Assembly (NCBI RefSeq): GCF_900115625.1
Contig: NZ_FOXD01000007.1
Location: forward strand, 1-64,000
Direction: 5' to 3'
From: Salibacterium halotolerans
GTDB lineage: Bacteria > Bacillota > Bacilli > Bacillales > Marinococcaceae
Length of the DNA: 64,000 bases
Below the pieces are notes generated by a model. The model was not told the DNA's origin. It made no database searches and saw only the letters and a list, made by a program, of their open reading frames with translations. Position numbers and translations under genes: made by a program. Position 1 is the first letter of the stretch. Each line of letters opens with the position of its first letter. Positions 18,176 through 27,413 of this stretch are shown piece after piece.

Positions 18176-18694
18176 ATGGAAACGAAGCATAATGGCACAA
18201 CCGTTACAATGGATTCGTTAACCTTTGAAAAACCCCGGGTCGAAGACGGAGCTGACATGTGGGAGCTCGTCAAGAATTCCACACTCGACCTGAATTCGTC
18301 CTACAAATACATCATGATGTGCGAGTTTTTCGCCGAAACATGTGTTGTCGCAAAAGAAAAAGGAGAACTTGCAGGGTTTGTTACAGCCTTTATCCCTCCT
18401 GAAAAGCAGGATACCGTGTTTGTATGGCAGGTGGGGGTTGACCCTTCCCAACGTGGAAAAGGACTGGCAACGCGTCTCATCAATGAGCTGGTGAACAGAG
18501 TTGCCGATAAAAATGTGAAATATCTGGAAGCTACTGTCACACCATCCAATGAAGCGTCTCAGGCCCTGTTCCATAAAACAGCCAGAACGTTTAACACCAG
18601 CTGTGAGGTTTCCGAATGTTTCGCAGAAGAGCTTTTCCCAGGGGATGAACACGAAGCGGAATTGACGTTTTGCATCGGCCCCATCCATCAATAA
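18176..18694 (+). CDS. ectA: L-2,4-diaminobutyrate N-acetyltransferase EctA
   Basis: EctA acetylates diaminobutyrate with acetyl-CoA, the second step of ectoine synthesis. The 172-aa GNAT protein shows LTFEKPRVEDGADMWELVKNS, the acetyl-CoA loop VGVDPSQRGKGLATRLI, and YLEATVTPSNEASQALF. The start is set by AAGGTGATC just upstream. First gene of ectABC, with a 54-base gap to ectB. No ectoine hydroxylase (ectD) or dedicated aspartokinase gene follows ectC, so aspartate semialdehyde must come from elsewhere. Confidence 0.96.
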   Translation: METKHNGTTVTMDSLTFEKPRVEDGADMWELVKNSTLDLNSSYKYIMMCEFFAETCVVAKEKGELAGFVTAFIPPEKQDTVFVWQVGVDPSQRGKGLATRLINELVNRVADKNVKYLEATVTPSNEASQALFHKTARTFNTSCEVSECFAEELFPGDEHEAELTFCIGPIHQ

Positions 18695-18748
18695 CAAATT
18701 TTTGACCCGGCCATTAGAGGAGATCACGAAGGAGGATCCATCATTATA

Positions 18749-20032
18749 ATGAAGCAGAATGACCTTGGTATTTTCGAAAAGCACGAATCTGAAGTACGCA
18801 GCTATGTCCGCGGCTTTCCTACCGTTTTTCATGAAGCAAAAGGCTGCAGAATATGGGATATGGACGGCAAAGAATATATTGATTTCTTTTCCGGAGCCGG
18901 TGCCCTGAATTACGGTCATAACGACGAGAATATGAAACAGAAACTTGTGGAATATATACAGGAAGACGGAATCACCCATTCTCTGGACATGGCTTCAAAG
19001 ACGAAGGGAGAATTTCTGGAGAAGTTCCATGACGTTATTCTCGAACCCCGTAATCTGAACTACAAAGTGATGTTTCCCGGACCAACAGGCACAAACAGCG
19101 TTGAGAGCGCTCTGAAGCTTGCCCGTAAAGTAACGGGACGCACCAACGTCGTAAGCTTCACGCACGGCTTCCACGGGATGACAATCGGGGCACTTTCTGT
19201 GACCGGCAATGCCTTTAAGCGCGGGGGAGCCGGTATTCCGCTCAGTCACTCCTATACGATGCCTTTTGATGATTATATGAAAGATATGGAACAGGAAACA
19301 GATTTCATCGAACGCATTCTCGATGACAACGGCAGCGGTGTGGAAATGCCGGCAGCCTTTATTCTTGAAACCGTTCAGGGCGAAGGCGGATTGAACGCTG
19401 CGCGCATGGAATGGCTTCAGAAAATTGAAAAAATCTGCCGGGACCGCGGTATCCTCTTAATCGTTGACGACGTGCAGGCTGGTGTCGGGCGTACGGGTAC
19501 ATTCTTCAGTTTTGAGCCTGCCGGAATTAAACCGGACATTGTCTGCCTGTCCAAATCGATCGGCGGTTACGGGCTGCCGCTTGCGCTTACCTTGATTCAC
19601 CCGGACTATGACAAATTCGAGCCGGGAGAACATAACGGCACGTTCCGCGGTAACAACATGGCGTTTGTAACCGGAATGGAGGCTCTCAACTACTGGAAAG
19701 ATGACAGCCTGAGCCGGAGCATTCAGGATAAATCCGAGCGGATTCATGCTTTCCTCCAGGACATGATGGAAAAATATCCACAGCTGGATGGAAGCCACCG
19801 CGGCCGCGGCTTCATGCAGGGCATCGCATGCGGTGTGGAAGGTATAGCCGAAGCAGTAGCAGAAAAATGCTTTGAACACGGTGTGATTATGGAGACAGCC
19901 GGCGCCGATGATGAAGTGTTCAAACTGTTCCCGCCTATCACCATTAACGATAAAGATCTTGATAAAGGACTCTCCATTCTGCAGACAGCCATTGAAAAAG
20001 CAGTCGACGAAAAAAATCCCGTAACAACCTGA
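18749..20032 (+). CDS. ectB: Diaminobutyrate--2-oxoglutarate transaminase EctB
   Basis: EctB makes L-2,4-diaminobutyrate from aspartate semialdehyde with glutamate as amino donor, the first pathway step. The 427-aa class-III aminotransferase has [63 protein letters not shown], the cofactor Asp in [13 protein letters not shown], and the PLP lysine in [19 protein letters not shown] lies 13 bases before ATG, longer than usual, which may lower initiation. A terminator-like hairpin separates it from ectC. Confidence 0.96.
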   Translation: MKQNDLGIFEKHESEVRSYVRGFPTVFHEAKGCRIWDMDGKEYIDFFSGAGALNYGHNDENMKQKLVEYIQEDGITHSLDMASKTKGEFLEKFHDVILEPRNLNYKVMFPGPTGTNSVESALKLARKVTGRTNVVSFTHGFHGMTIGALSVTGNAFKRGGAGIPLSHSYTMPFDDYMKDMEQETDFIERILDDNGSGVEMPAAFILETVQGEGGLNAARMEWLQKIEKICRDRGILLIVDDVQAGVGRTGTFFSFEPAGIKPDIVCLSKSIGGYGLPLALTLIHPDYDKFEPGEHNGTFRGNNMAFVTGMEALNYWKDDSLSRSIQDKSERIHAFLQDMMEKYPQLDGSHRGRGFMQGIACGVEGIAEAVAEKCFEHGVIMETAGADDEVFKLFPPITINDKDLDKGLSILQTAIEKAVDEKNPVTT

Positions 20033-20044
20033 TGAAAAACAGGG

Positions 20045-20097
20045 CCGGGGAAGGTCTGATCTTCCAGCGCAGGAGACCGGGCCTTCCTCGGATTTTT
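20045..20097 (+). terminator. Terminator-like hairpin between ectB and ectC
   Basis: CCGGGGAAGG (20045-20054) pairs with CCTTCCTCGG (20082-20091) with one G-T pair and is followed by ATTTTTG. It lies inside the operon, so it may attenuate ectC or set a processed 3' end rather than stop transcription fully. Confidence 0.6.
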
Positions 20098-20144
20098 GCA
20101 AAACGACTCTTTACAAAAGATGCACAACTCGAAGGAGGCTTATC

Positions 20145-20531
20145 ATGAAAGTAGTAAAACTCGAAGACATCATTGGAACGGATCAGGAAGTGGATGACGG
20201 CAACTGGGTCAGCCGGCGCCTCATTCTCAAGCAGGACAATATGGGGTACTCTGTGCATGATACGATAATCCGTGCCGGCACCGAGACGCATATCTGGTAC
20301 AAAAACCATCTCGAAACCGTCTACTGCATTGAAGGCGAAGGGGAAGTGGAGACACTGAGCGACAACAAAATCCATCCTATCTCCGCGGACACCGTCTATG
20401 CCCTCGATCAGCATGACGACCACATGCTCCGGGCAACAAAGGACATGAGAATGATATGCGTATTCAACCCGCCGCTCAGCGGCCGTGAAGTGCACGATGA
20501 AAACGGCGTTTATCCTGTAGACGACGACTAA
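20145..20531 (+). CDS. ectC: L-ectoine synthase EctC
   Basis: EctC cyclises N-gamma-acetyl-diaminobutyrate to ectoine. The 128-aa cupin begins [26 protein letters not shown] and has the family segments [26 protein letters not shown] and [10 protein letters not shown], with the metal-binding Glu, Tyr and His region. GGAGG lies before ATG. Last gene of ectABC, 112 bases after ectB and followed by a strong terminator. Confidence 0.96.
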   Translation: MKVVKLEDIIGTDQEVDDGNWVSRRLILKQDNMGYSVHDTIIRAGTETHIWYKNHLETVYCIEGEGEVETLSDNKIHPISADTVYALDQHDDHMLRATKDMRMICVFNPPLSGREVHDENGVYPVDDD

Positions 20532-20561
20532 AAATACATCCACCCGTGTATTGGAAGAACA

Positions 20562-20609
20562 AGCAGTTTCCAGCGGAGGACAACCATTCCTCATGGAAGC
20601 TGCTTTTTC
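20562..20609 (+). terminator. ectABC terminator
   Basis: AGCAGTTTCCA (20562-20572) pairs with TGGAAGCTGCT (20594-20604) with one G-T pair, plus an inner GAGGA/TCCTC stem, followed by TTTTTC. Confidence 0.85.
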
Positions 20610-20740
20610 TGTTCAGGGGGCAGCAGGTAATAGACATAAACACGGGTAACACGAAAAATGGCATTTTTCCTGAAACGTCGGAGGGGATGTCCTCGTATGT
20701 ATGATACTTAGTGAATCATGAGAGGATGGAGGAAAAAGAT

Positions 20741-20947
20741 ATGGAATTTTTAGGATTTGGCATCGTTATGGTTTTTCTGTTTTTTCTCGCTTTCTTGTTT
20801 CTGTTGAACATTATTACAAGCATCTGGGCGTACCGTGACTCCGTTGCAAAAGGAAACAGCAAGGAATTTGCCCTGCTGATCCTTCTCGGTACACTGTTTT
20901 TTCCACTTATCGGTTTCATTGTTTACTTGTTTATCCGCAATCGTTAA
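20741..20947 (+). CDS. Small membrane protein, PLDc N-terminal-domain type
   Basis: The 68-aa protein has two membrane segments (residues about 5-29 and 42-64). They flank a short polar loop with SIWAYRDSVAKGNSKEFALL, the layout of the phospholipase-D/nuclease N-terminal domain family. ATG at 20741 follows GGAGG by eight bases; an upstream GTG at 20711 is less likely. Its last four bases overlap the stop of the convergent gene. Function unknown. Confidence 0.75.
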   Translation: MEFLGFGIVMVFLFFLAFLFLLNIITSIWAYRDSVAKGNSKEFALLILLGTLFFPLIGFIVYLFIRNR

Positions 20948-21231
20948 TGAAGATACTGCGTTGTGAATTCGACATGTTCCGCATCCATGCCGATTTTTTT
21001 CAAAAACGTCCGTACTTCTTTTATTGATTTGGCGGGGTATTGGAAATCACAGATGGACGGTCGGTTTTCCTGAAAATCAACCGTGGAAAAGCAGAAGGTT
21101 TCCTCCTCTGCATCATAATAAATCAAGAGCGGTAAGTGATGTTCCGGGTGCGTGACCTCGCCCTTATACACGTGATATGACATCGTTCCTGCCAACTCCT
21201 TCATCGTTGTATCGTATCGGATTACTGTCAT
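20944..21231 (-). CDS. Hypothetical protein
   Basis: Up to 95 aa, unrecognised. It has an acidic, aromatic-rich sequence (GEVTHPEHHLPLLIYYDAEEETFCFSTVDFQENRPSICDFQYPA) and no membrane segment. The first ATG (21231) has no clear ribosome site. An internal ATG at 21183 is preceded by AAGGAG twelve bases away, giving a 79-aa product that may be the real one. It is convergent and overlapping by four bases with the small membrane protein gene. Confidence 0.55.
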   Translation of the reverse strand: MTVIRYDTTMKELAGTMSYHVYKGEVTHPEHHLPLLIYYDAEEETFCFSTVDFQENRPSICDFQYPAKSIKEVRTFLKKIGMDAEHVEFTTQYLH

Positions 21232-21340
21232 CTTATTTGGGATCGATTAAAGATGGCAGGGCATGCAGCCTACTTCATTTTATCACGACAAGGTTCTTTT
21301 TTTCAGCTGTCGAATATTGCGTTTTGGAAAACAATCACGT

Positions 21341-21376
21341 CAAAAAAGAGGCTTCTCCTCATCGGGGAAGCCTCTT
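21341..21376 (-). terminator. Terminator of the DeoR-family gene
   Basis: On the minus strand AAGAGGCTTC pairs with GAAGCCTCTT and is followed by TTTTTTG. Confidence 0.85.
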
Positions 21377-21421
21377 AATATATCGTAACGCCCTTAAAGA
21401 AGGTGACGCCGATACTGTGGT

Positions 21422-22186
21422 TCAACGTTGTCCGGCGGTGATCAGTTCGATTCCGTTTTCCTGCAGCACTTTCTGCATCTCGGGCGGTGGCGGGACGTCT
21501 GTAATGACAGCGTCCGCTTCATCCAGTTTCATGCCGCGGTAAAAGTGCTTTTTATAGAACTTGGTGTGATCGGCAAGCACGTAAACCCGCCCGGCGCGCT
21601 CCGCCATTTTCTGTTTCACGGCGGCGTCTTCCTCATGCGAGTAGTAAAAGCCATCCTCACTGACTCCGATGACACCGATAAATGCCCGATCGGCGTAATA
21701 TCCCTCCAGTTTCTCCAGGGTACCGGGGCCGTATAGAAAACGATGTTCCGGATGCAGGCGTCCCCCGAGCAGATAGATGTCTGTCTCCATCTGATAATGA
21801 AGGCGTTCTGCATTCTCCACGGAGTTTGTGATCACCGTCAGCGGAACCGTGGTGATTTGTTCGGCGGTAAACTGAACCGTCGTGGAAGCATCCAGCATAA
21901 CGGTTTCCCCCTGCTTGATACACGAAGCCGCCGCGGCGGCAATATCCCGCTTCTCTGTGGAAGCACGTTCCAGCCGCTCTCCGTACCCCTTCAGCGTTTC
22001 TTTGACAGCGGACAGCATAACGCCGCCATGAGTACGCACGACCATGCCCTGCTCTGCGAGTCTCACCGTGTCCCGCCTTGCGGTATCACGTGAAATGCCG
22101 AACTGATGGCACATCTCCTGGATGCTCATACGCTGATGTTGTTTCAGATGCCAAAGAATGGCTTCCATCCTTTCTTCCTGATACAT
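21422..22186 (-). CDS. DeoR-family transcriptional regulator
   Basis: The 254-aa protein has the DeoR winged helix-turn-helix at residues 5-55 (RMEAILWHLKQHQRMSIQEMCHQFGISRDTARRDTVRLAEQGMVVRTHGGV). The sugar-phosphate sensor domain follows, with MLDASTTVQFTAEQ, TNSVENAERL, LLGGRLHPEH and DRAFIGVIGVS. DeoR proteins usually sit next to the sugar operon they repress; here no sugar gene is adjacent, so the target is unknown. AAAGGAG precedes ATG by eight bases. Confidence 0.9.
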   Translation of the reverse strand: MYQEERMEAILWHLKQHQRMSIQEMCHQFGISRDTARRDTVRLAEQGMVVRTHGGVMLSAVKETLKGYGERLERASTEKRDIAAAAASCIKQGETVMLDASTTVQFTAEQITTVPLTVITNSVENAERLHYQMETDIYLLGGRLHPEHRFLYGPGTLEKLEGYYADRAFIGVIGVSEDGFYYSHEEDAAVKQKMAERAGRVYVLADHTKFYKKHFYRGMKLDEADAVITDVPPPPEMQKVLQENGIELITAGQR

Positions 22187-22265
22187 ACCGCGGACTCCTT
22201 TTCTTCATTTCTCTTTCATTATAAGTTAAACACTTATATTTTTCAATATAAAACTTATAAATAAT

Positions 22266-22290
22266 TAAACCTGCTGAAAATATCAGCAGG
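22266..22290 (-). terminator. Terminator of ald
   Basis: On the minus strand CCTGCTG pairs with CAGCAGG around seven bases and is followed by TTTAATTATT. The T run is imperfect. Confidence 0.65.
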
Positions 22291-22300
22291 CTGTTGCACT

Positions 22301-23422
22301 TTACTCTTTTTTCATTACGTTTGATACATCTTGATGCGGATAACCGAGGGCGTCGGCTACAGCCTGGTACGTAACAGCTCCGCCAGCTGTATTGATACCC
22401 TTCTCGATCCCCGGGTTGTCCGCTGCTGCTTTACCGATGCCGGATGCTGCGATCTCAAGCGCATAAGGAAGGGTTACATTCGTGAGTGCAATGGTCGATG
22501 TCCGCGGAACGGCCCCCGGCATGTTGGCGACGGCGTAATGAAGAACATCGTACTTCGTGTACGTGGGCTGATCGTGGGTCGTAATCCTGTCAGCAGTCTC
22601 AATGATACCGCCCTGATCAATGGCCACATCGACAACGACCGACCCTGGTGTCATCGATTGAATCATATCGTCGGTAACAAGTTTCGGTGCTTTGGCGCCC
22701 GGGATGAGCACGGCGCCGATGACAAGATCGGAATGCTTCACCTCTTCGGCGATGTTCATCGGGTTCGACATCATCGTCCGGATGCTTCCGTGATAGAGGT
22801 TATCTATCTCGCGGAGGCGTCCGGGGCTCACATCAACGATCGTGACATCCGCTCCGAGGCCCTGCGCAATTACAGCGGCATTCGTCCCGACGATCCCGCC
22901 GCCGATTACCGTTACTTTTCCTCTCTTTACTCCTGGCACACCGGATAACAGGATTCCTTTTCCGCCTTTTGATTTCTCAAGGAACTGTGCCCCGATCTGG
23001 GAGGACATTCGTCCGGCCACTTCACTCATCGGCGTCAAAAGCGGCAGCGTTCCATTCACTTCCACCGTTTCATATGCCACAGACGTCATCCTGGATTCGG
23101 TCAATGCTTGAACAAGATCAGGCTCCGCTGCGAGATGAAGATACGTAAACAGCAGCAGGTCCTCCCGGAAATAAGAAAATTCGGAGGCCAGCGGCTCTTT
23201 CACTTTCAGAACAAGGTCCGCTTTGTTCCAGACATCCGCGGCTTCTGATTCAATCACTGCTCCAGCCTGTTCATATTCCGTATCAGAGAATGCGCTCCCT
23301 TCCCCTGCCGATGTTTCCACCATGACATGATGGCCGGCCTCGGCAAAGGCATGTACGCCTGCAGGTGTCATGGCCACCCTGTTTTCATTATTCTTGATTT
23401 CCTTTGGAATTCCGATAATCAC
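22301..23422 (-). CDS. ald: Alanine dehydrogenase
   Basis: Ald catalyses NAD-linked oxidative deamination of L-alanine to pyruvate and is needed for alanine use and normal sporulation in B. subtilis. The 373-aa protein shows [22 protein letters not shown], the catalytic Lys in LVLKVKEP and His in YLHLA, and the Rossmann motif [11 protein letters not shown] choose GTG at 23422: GGAGG is nine bases upstream and the protein then begins [10 protein letters not shown], the family form; ATG at 23428 is three bases from the site. The adeR activator gene lies upstream on the same strand. Confidence 0.95.
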   Translation of the reverse strand: MIIGIPKEIKNNENRVAMTPAGVHAFAEAGHHVMVETSAGEGSAFSDTEYEQAGAVIESEAADVWNKADLVLKVKEPLASEFSYFREDLLLFTYLHLAAEPDLVQALTESRMTSVAYETVEVNGTLPLLTPMSEVAGRMSSQIGAQFLEKSKGGKGILLSGVPGVKRGKVTVIGGGIVGTNAAVIAQGLGADVTIVDVSPGRLREIDNLYHGSIRTMMSNPMNIAEEVKHSDLVIGAVLIPGAKAPKLVTDDMIQSMTPGSVVVDVAIDQGGIIETADRITTHDQPTYTKYDVLHYAVANMPGAVPRTSTIALTNVTLPYALEIAASGIGKAAADNPGIEKGINTAGGAVTYQAVADALGYPHQDVSNVMKKE

Positions 23423-23495
23423 TAGCATTCACCTCCGCTGATAACTTCTGTTTCTAGTATAGCCGAAAATACAAAGGGTACGCATCGTGAAGGTT

Positions 23496-23544
23496 CCAAA
23501 AACAAAACGAGCCGATTTGTAACATTTCACAAATGCAGGCTCGT
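23496..23544 (-). terminator. Terminator between adeR and ald
   Basis: On the minus strand ACGAGCC and GGCTCGT pair around an inner ATTTGT/ACAAAT stem, followed by TTTGTTTTTGG. It separates adeR from ald, so ald should have its own promoter. Confidence 0.8.
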
Positions 23545-23545
23545 A

Positions 23546-24769
23546 TTATTTCATTTCTTCCATTGTCATTTCCAACAGCAGCGACAACTTGTGATACGCA
23601 TTTTTTAAGTCTTTTTGAATAATGTCTTCCACCCGCCTGATGCGGTAGGACATCGTGTTCACATGCACATGCATCATTTCCGAGGCTTTTTTCATATTGC
23701 CATCTACATGCAAAAACGCGCGGAGACTCTCAAACAGTTCGGTTCGATTTGCTTCATCATATTCATGAAGTGCCGCCAGAGATGGATCGCCCTCTGCGTC
23801 CCTGTTTTTCTTTTTCTGAATCACATCAGCGTACCGGTAAAAACCGAGTTCTTCATACAGCAGAAACGACGACCGGTCTCCGGACAGCTGCCGGTTCACC
23901 TCCAGAACGTGAAGCGCTTCTTCGTAACTTTGTTTGATGCGGGAGAGACTCCGGTACACACTTCCTGCCACGGTCTGCATCCCCTCTATCTGAAACCGCT
24001 CCTTCATCATGACTGGAAAATCCCGCAGAAACAAATGGATGCCCTCTTCTGAATAAGGATAGACCGGTTCGGCCAGGCATACGATTCTATTTTGATCTCT
24101 CGTATAAAAATAGCCTTTCACTTTTCTGGACGTATCCATCACATAAATCATTTTGTCATAAAGAGAATCATCAAGTGTAGTCCCGGATTCCAGTACAACA
24201 ACGGCGCTGCGGGACGGAAGAGCGTTGAACCATTCCGAAAGCTGTTCAGCAATCTCCTCTTCTTCTGATACATCACCGGTCAACAGCCGCCAGAAATAGT
24301 CACGGCGGTGCTGCTGCATTGCGATATGGCTCGTCTGCACCTGCTGCAGCTGTATAACGGCTTTGGCGGCGGCTTTTTTTAAAAACTCGGTATCCTGCTC
24401 TTCCAACGAACAACTGCCTTCGAGCACCCATAGGTAGCCGAGAATCTCTTTGTTATTCCTGACCGGCGCCGCCATCCTTCTTCCAAGACCTATGTCGTGG
24501 ATTTCAGGAATACGCACCGGCTCTTCATTCTGATGAAGCGCCGGTAAAATGCCTTCTTTCCACAGTTTGTTAATGACATGCTCCGGAACACGTCTTCCAA
24601 TGATGGTCGATACTCTGGCCGCATCCGTATGATCATCATGGGTACTGTAAGCCAGAAGGCGGTGGCTGCTGTCTTCCACAGTGACCGGTCCCTGCATCAT
24701 TTCACTGATGCAGTCGGCCAATTCTTCCATCGATGAAAACGTACGATCCAAAGCGTTGTGTTTATCCAA
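23546..24769 (-). CDS. adeR: PucR-type activator, probable AdeR (alanine dehydrogenase regulator)
   Basis: The 407-aa protein has an N-terminal sensory region (MMQGPVTVEDSSHRLLAYSTHDD, a CdaR/GAF-like start), a GGDEF-like middle and a C-terminal PucR helix-turn-helix (FLHVDGNMKKASEMMHVHVNTMSYRIRRVEDI). In B. subtilis AdeR (YukF) of this type activates ald in response to alanine, and the neighbouring ald supports the same role. Two TTG codons are possible starts; 24769 has GGAGG six bases upstream, 24772 only three. Confidence 0.85.
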   Translation of the reverse strand: MDKHNALDRTFSSMEELADCISEMMQGPVTVEDSSHRLLAYSTHDDHTDAARVSTIIGRRVPEHVINKLWKEGILPALHQNEEPVRIPEIHDIGLGRRMAAPVRNNKEILGYLWVLEGSCSLEEQDTEFLKKAAAKAVIQLQQVQTSHIAMQQHRRDYFWRLLTGDVSEEEEIAEQLSEWFNALPSRSAVVVLESGTTLDDSLYDKMIYVMDTSRKVKGYFYTRDQNRIVCLAEPVYPYSEEGIHLFLRDFPVMMKERFQIEGMQTVAGSVYRSLSRIKQSYEEALHVLEVNRQLSGDRSSFLLYEELGFYRYADVIQKKKNRDAEGDPSLAALHEYDEANRTELFESLRAFLHVDGNMKKASEMMHVHVNTMSYRIRRVEDIIQKDLKNAYHKLSLLLEMTMEEMK

Positions 24770-24796
24770 CAACCGCCTCCCCCCTTTTTACAGTGT

Positions 24797-25003
24797 TCAT
24801 CCTCCAAGAAAAAAGTCAAGCACCTTCGATGTACCGCTCACCTGTGCATTATACATTTCCGAGTAGCCGCAGTTTTTACAGTATACAACGACAAAACGAT
24901 TATTCTGCACATCAAAAAATCGGCTTAACCCGGTTCCTGATACGGCAATTTCTTTTGTACCGGCTTCTTCATGGCCGCATTTCAAACATCCCTGCTGTTC
25001 CAT
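24797..25003 (-). CDS. Zinc-ribbon protein (DUF2082-like)
   Basis: The 68-aa protein has C-x2-C near the N-terminus (CLKCGHEEAG) and a second C-x2-C (YCKNCGYSEMY), separated by GTGLSRFFDVQNNRFVVVYC. This is the layout of the DUF2082 nucleic-acid-binding zinc-ribbon family. Function unknown. It lies alone between adeR and alkA on the same strand. Confidence 0.75.
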   Translation of the reverse strand: MEQQGCLKCGHEEAGTKEIAVSGTGLSRFFDVQNNRFVVVYCKNCGYSEMYNAQVSGTSKVLDFFLGG

Positions 25004-25063
25004 ATATCATGTCTCCTTTTATAAATGCTTATTATTAATTACGGTTGGTTCTCCTCCGCGGTT

Positions 25064-25933
25064 TCAGCTGAATTCTGTGCTTAACCAAATATACAGCGCG
25101 GCGTAGCTGGCATAGGGGGACCACGCTTTGCTCTTCTCCTGAATCTCTTTCACCGACGGCTTTTTCTCCCTGTTCCAAAGGTGTTTCAGACCGTTTTGTA
25201 TACCGATGTCCTTCGCCGGCAGCAGATCCGCACGCCCCAGGCCGAAGAGTAAAAAGCACTGAGCCGTCCACGGTCCGACCCCGCGGATGGCGGTTAATGT
25301 CTTCATGACCTCTTCATCCGTCTGTTCCTTAATTGCCCCAAGATCAAGTTTACCATCAACTATCATCCTGGACGTATCAATAACGTACTCCGCTTTGCTG
25401 CGGCTGAACTGCAGCTTTTTCAGTTCTTCCGGTTCAAGCCGGGCAATGCGTTCCGGTTCCGGATAAAACCAGACACCATCCACCATCTCCCCGTACGTCT
25501 GTACAAAACGCGAAGACAACGTATAGGCAAACGACATGTTCAGCTGCTGATGGATAATTGTTTTCATAAGGCATCCGTATGTTTCAAATTCACAGACGAG
25601 CGGCGTTCCGGCAAACCGTTCAAACAACGGCGCAAGATCCGTCGACTGGAAATGATCTTGAATCTCTTCAAGCGGCCGGTTCCATAAAAAAATAGATTCA
25701 GCCTGTGCAGCAGCTGCATCGGGCGGTACCGCGTCTCCTGTCAGATTCACGTCATATCCTTCTTCCGTCTGATGAAAGCGGAGGGTAATGCCTTCTGCTG
25801 CACCATTATGTACGACGGGAATTTTCACCGTCTCTTCTTTTTCATCGAGGTTGTGCAGCGGATCAGCGCCAAGACGCTGAAGCATGACAGGTACATTGTA
25901 ATTCCGGGGCAGACTGATTTCTCTGTTCCACAT
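25064..25933 (-). CDS. alkA: DNA-3-methyladenine glycosylase II, AlkA type
   Basis: This base-excision enzyme removes alkylated purines. The 289-aa protein has an N-terminal beta domain, then the HhH-GPD fold: IIHQQLNMSFAYTLSSRFV, the hairpin LTAIRGVGPWTAQCFLL, and the catalytic Asp in LLPAKDIGIQNGLKHLW. It resembles B. subtilis YfjP. The second of two adjacent ATG codons (25933) has GGAGG seven bases upstream and is preferred. No adaptive-response regulator is adjacent. Confidence 0.9.
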   Translation of the reverse strand: MWNREISLPRNYNVPVMLQRLGADPLHNLDEKEETVKIPVVHNGAAEGITLRFHQTEEGYDVNLTGDAVPPDAAAAQAESIFLWNRPLEEIQDHFQSTDLAPLFERFAGTPLVCEFETYGCLMKTIIHQQLNMSFAYTLSSRFVQTYGEMVDGVWFYPEPERIARLEPEELKKLQFSRSKAEYVIDTSRMIVDGKLDLGAIKEQTDEEVMKTLTAIRGVGPWTAQCFLLFGLGRADLLPAKDIGIQNGLKHLWNREKKPSVKEIQEKSKAWSPYASYAALYIWLSTEFS

Positions 25934-26058
25934 CATCCGGCCTCCTTTTTTCTTTTCATTATACCATGCTTACGGTTATTTCCTAAACTTACTAGTCCGG
26001 GGTAGGGAAGCTGTTTGATAGAATAAAAGTATTCCTGTCATAAAGGGGGTACATACAA

Positions 26059-26409
26059 ATGTCAATAGCCACAGATCTGGCAACGATCCGGATTCTCGGC
26101 ACCCTTCATCAATCCATTGCTTCTCCGCCGCTTTCACAAACCGTGGAAACGTTATGCCGGGAAGTGGAGTACATCAACTGGGCCGGGGTCTACTTTTACG
26201 AGGGGGAAGACACATTGCTTGCCGCTTATGCAGGCACCGATTCCGAAGATGACGTGATGCAGAGCCGGCTCGCCTTTCCCATCCATAAGCCGGACGGCAC
26301 AGAAACCGGCGTTCTTGTGGTAAAAAGCAGACAGTGGATTGTGTTTGACGTCAATGACGTGCCGACACTTGAAACAGTCGCTGCAGAGATTGGAAAAACG
26401 AAAGCTTGA
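26059..26409 (+). CDS. Small GAF-domain protein
   Basis: The 116-aa protein is a single GAF-like domain (VETLCREVEYINWAGVYFYEGEDTLLAAYAG, then AFPIHKPDGTETGVLVVKS and the final helix DVPTLETVAAEIG). It lacks the three cysteines of free methionine-(R)-sulfoxide reductase, so that activity is not proposed. AAAGGGGG precedes ATG. The ligand is unknown. It stands alone between divergent alkA and convergent pdaA. Confidence 0.75.
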   Translation: MSIATDLATIRILGTLHQSIASPPLSQTVETLCREVEYINWAGVYFYEGEDTLLAAYAGTDSEDDVMQSRLAFPIHKPDGTETGVLVVKSRQWIVFDVNDVPTLETVAAEIGKTKA

Positions 26410-26413
26410 AGAC

Positions 26414-26465
26414 AAAAAAGTTCCAGAGCACATGTCCTTTTTTCGACGTCATGTTCTCTGGAACT
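26414..26465 (-). terminator. Terminator of pdaA
   Basis: AGTTCCAGAG with CTCTGGAACT and an inner CATG/CATG form a long stem. On the minus strand it is followed by TTTTTTG. Confidence 0.75.
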
Positions 26466-26485
26466 GATTTGTATCCGGGGATTGA

Positions 26486-27271
26486 TTAAAGCGGGGGTAT
26501 TTGTTCGTCTGCATCAAGTACAAGGTGGTCGAGGTTCTGGAACGTGTATCCCCGTCTGCGGCATTCGTCGATCACCCGTGCAAGTGCATCTGCATTGTCC
26601 TCGGAAACGGAGTGAAGCAGCATAACCGCACCGGGGTGAATTCTTTTCATAATGCTCTGGTACGCGTGATCCGCGCCGCGCTGGCTGCCGGTCTCCCAGT
26701 CGACGTACGCAAACGACCAGAATACATTCGTGTACCCGAGCTTTTCGGTCTCAGCCAGGGTCCGCTCACTGAATGTACCCTGCGGAGGACGCAGGTACTG
26801 CATTTTCTGTCCCCCTGTCTGTTCCTGGTACTTATCGTTCACTCGCTCCAGTTCTTCTTTCAGTTCCTTTTTTCCCAATTCCGGAAGACTCGGGTGACTC
26901 CAGGAATGATTGCCGACGATATGGCCTTCTTCTTCCATTCTCTGCACCAGTTCAGGCGCCGAATTTAAATAATGGCCTGTCACAAAGAAAGCAGCGGGCA
27001 CGTCTTTTTCCTTCAGCACGTCCAGAATATCTTCGGTATAACCTTCTTCATATCCATTGTCAAAGGTGAGATACAACGTTTTGTTTTCCGGATTTCCGAT
27101 AAAGTATCCATTGTATGTCGCAAGCAGCTCTTTGTACTTTGGCTCTGTGTCCGAGGGTTCATTGTTCTCAGCCGGTTTGAAGTTCCATCTGTAGATTTCT
27201 CCGGCATCCGCCATGCCCCACTGAAAGAAAAACGAGAAGAACAGAACAAAAACAGCAGTGAGAGCCCGCAT
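26486..27271 (-). CDS. pdaA: Delta-lactam-biosynthetic de-N-acetylase PdaA
   Basis: PdaA removes the N-acetyl group from muramic acid to form muramic delta-lactam in the spore cortex, which allows germination lysis. The 261-aa protein has a signal peptide (residues 1-23), then the NodB domain: TLYLTFDNGYEEGYTEDIL, FFVTGHYL, the metal His pair in GNHSWSHPSL, YLRPPQGTFSE and MLLHSVSEDNA. It is closely similar to B. subtilis PdaA. ATG at 27271 has AAAGGAG eight bases upstream; a longer frame to 27826 runs antisense into the next gene and is rejected. Forespore expression is expected. Confidence 0.92.
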   Translation of the reverse strand: MRALTAVFVLFFSFFFQWGMADAGEIYRWNFKPAENNEPSDTEPKYKELLATYNGYFIGNPENKTLYLTFDNGYEEGYTEDILDVLKEKDVPAAFFVTGHYLNSAPELVQRMEEEGHIVGNHSWSHPSLPELGKKELKEELERVNDKYQEQTGGQKMQYLRPPQGTFSERTLAETEKLGYTNVFWSFAYVDWETGSQRGADHAYQSIMKRIHPGAVMLLHSVSEDNADALARVIDECRRRGYTFQNLDHLVLDADEQIPPL

Positions 27272-27348
27272 ACCGATTCTCCTTTTTTCCCTAGGTTCTG
27301 TTATCACAACATTTTTATACTTCTTTGTGACATTTTTGCGCAAAAATA

Positions 27349-27377
27349 TTTTCAATTTTGTTTGTAGTCTATATAAT
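27349..27377 (+). promoter_or_regulatory. Promoter of the AbgT-family gene
   Basis: TTTTCA (27349-27354), a 17-bp spacer and TATAAT (27372-27377) lie 37 bases before the start codon. Confidence 0.5.
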
Positions 27378-27413
27378 AGGTAGCTGATGTAATCATTAGA
27401 AAGGATTTTATGC

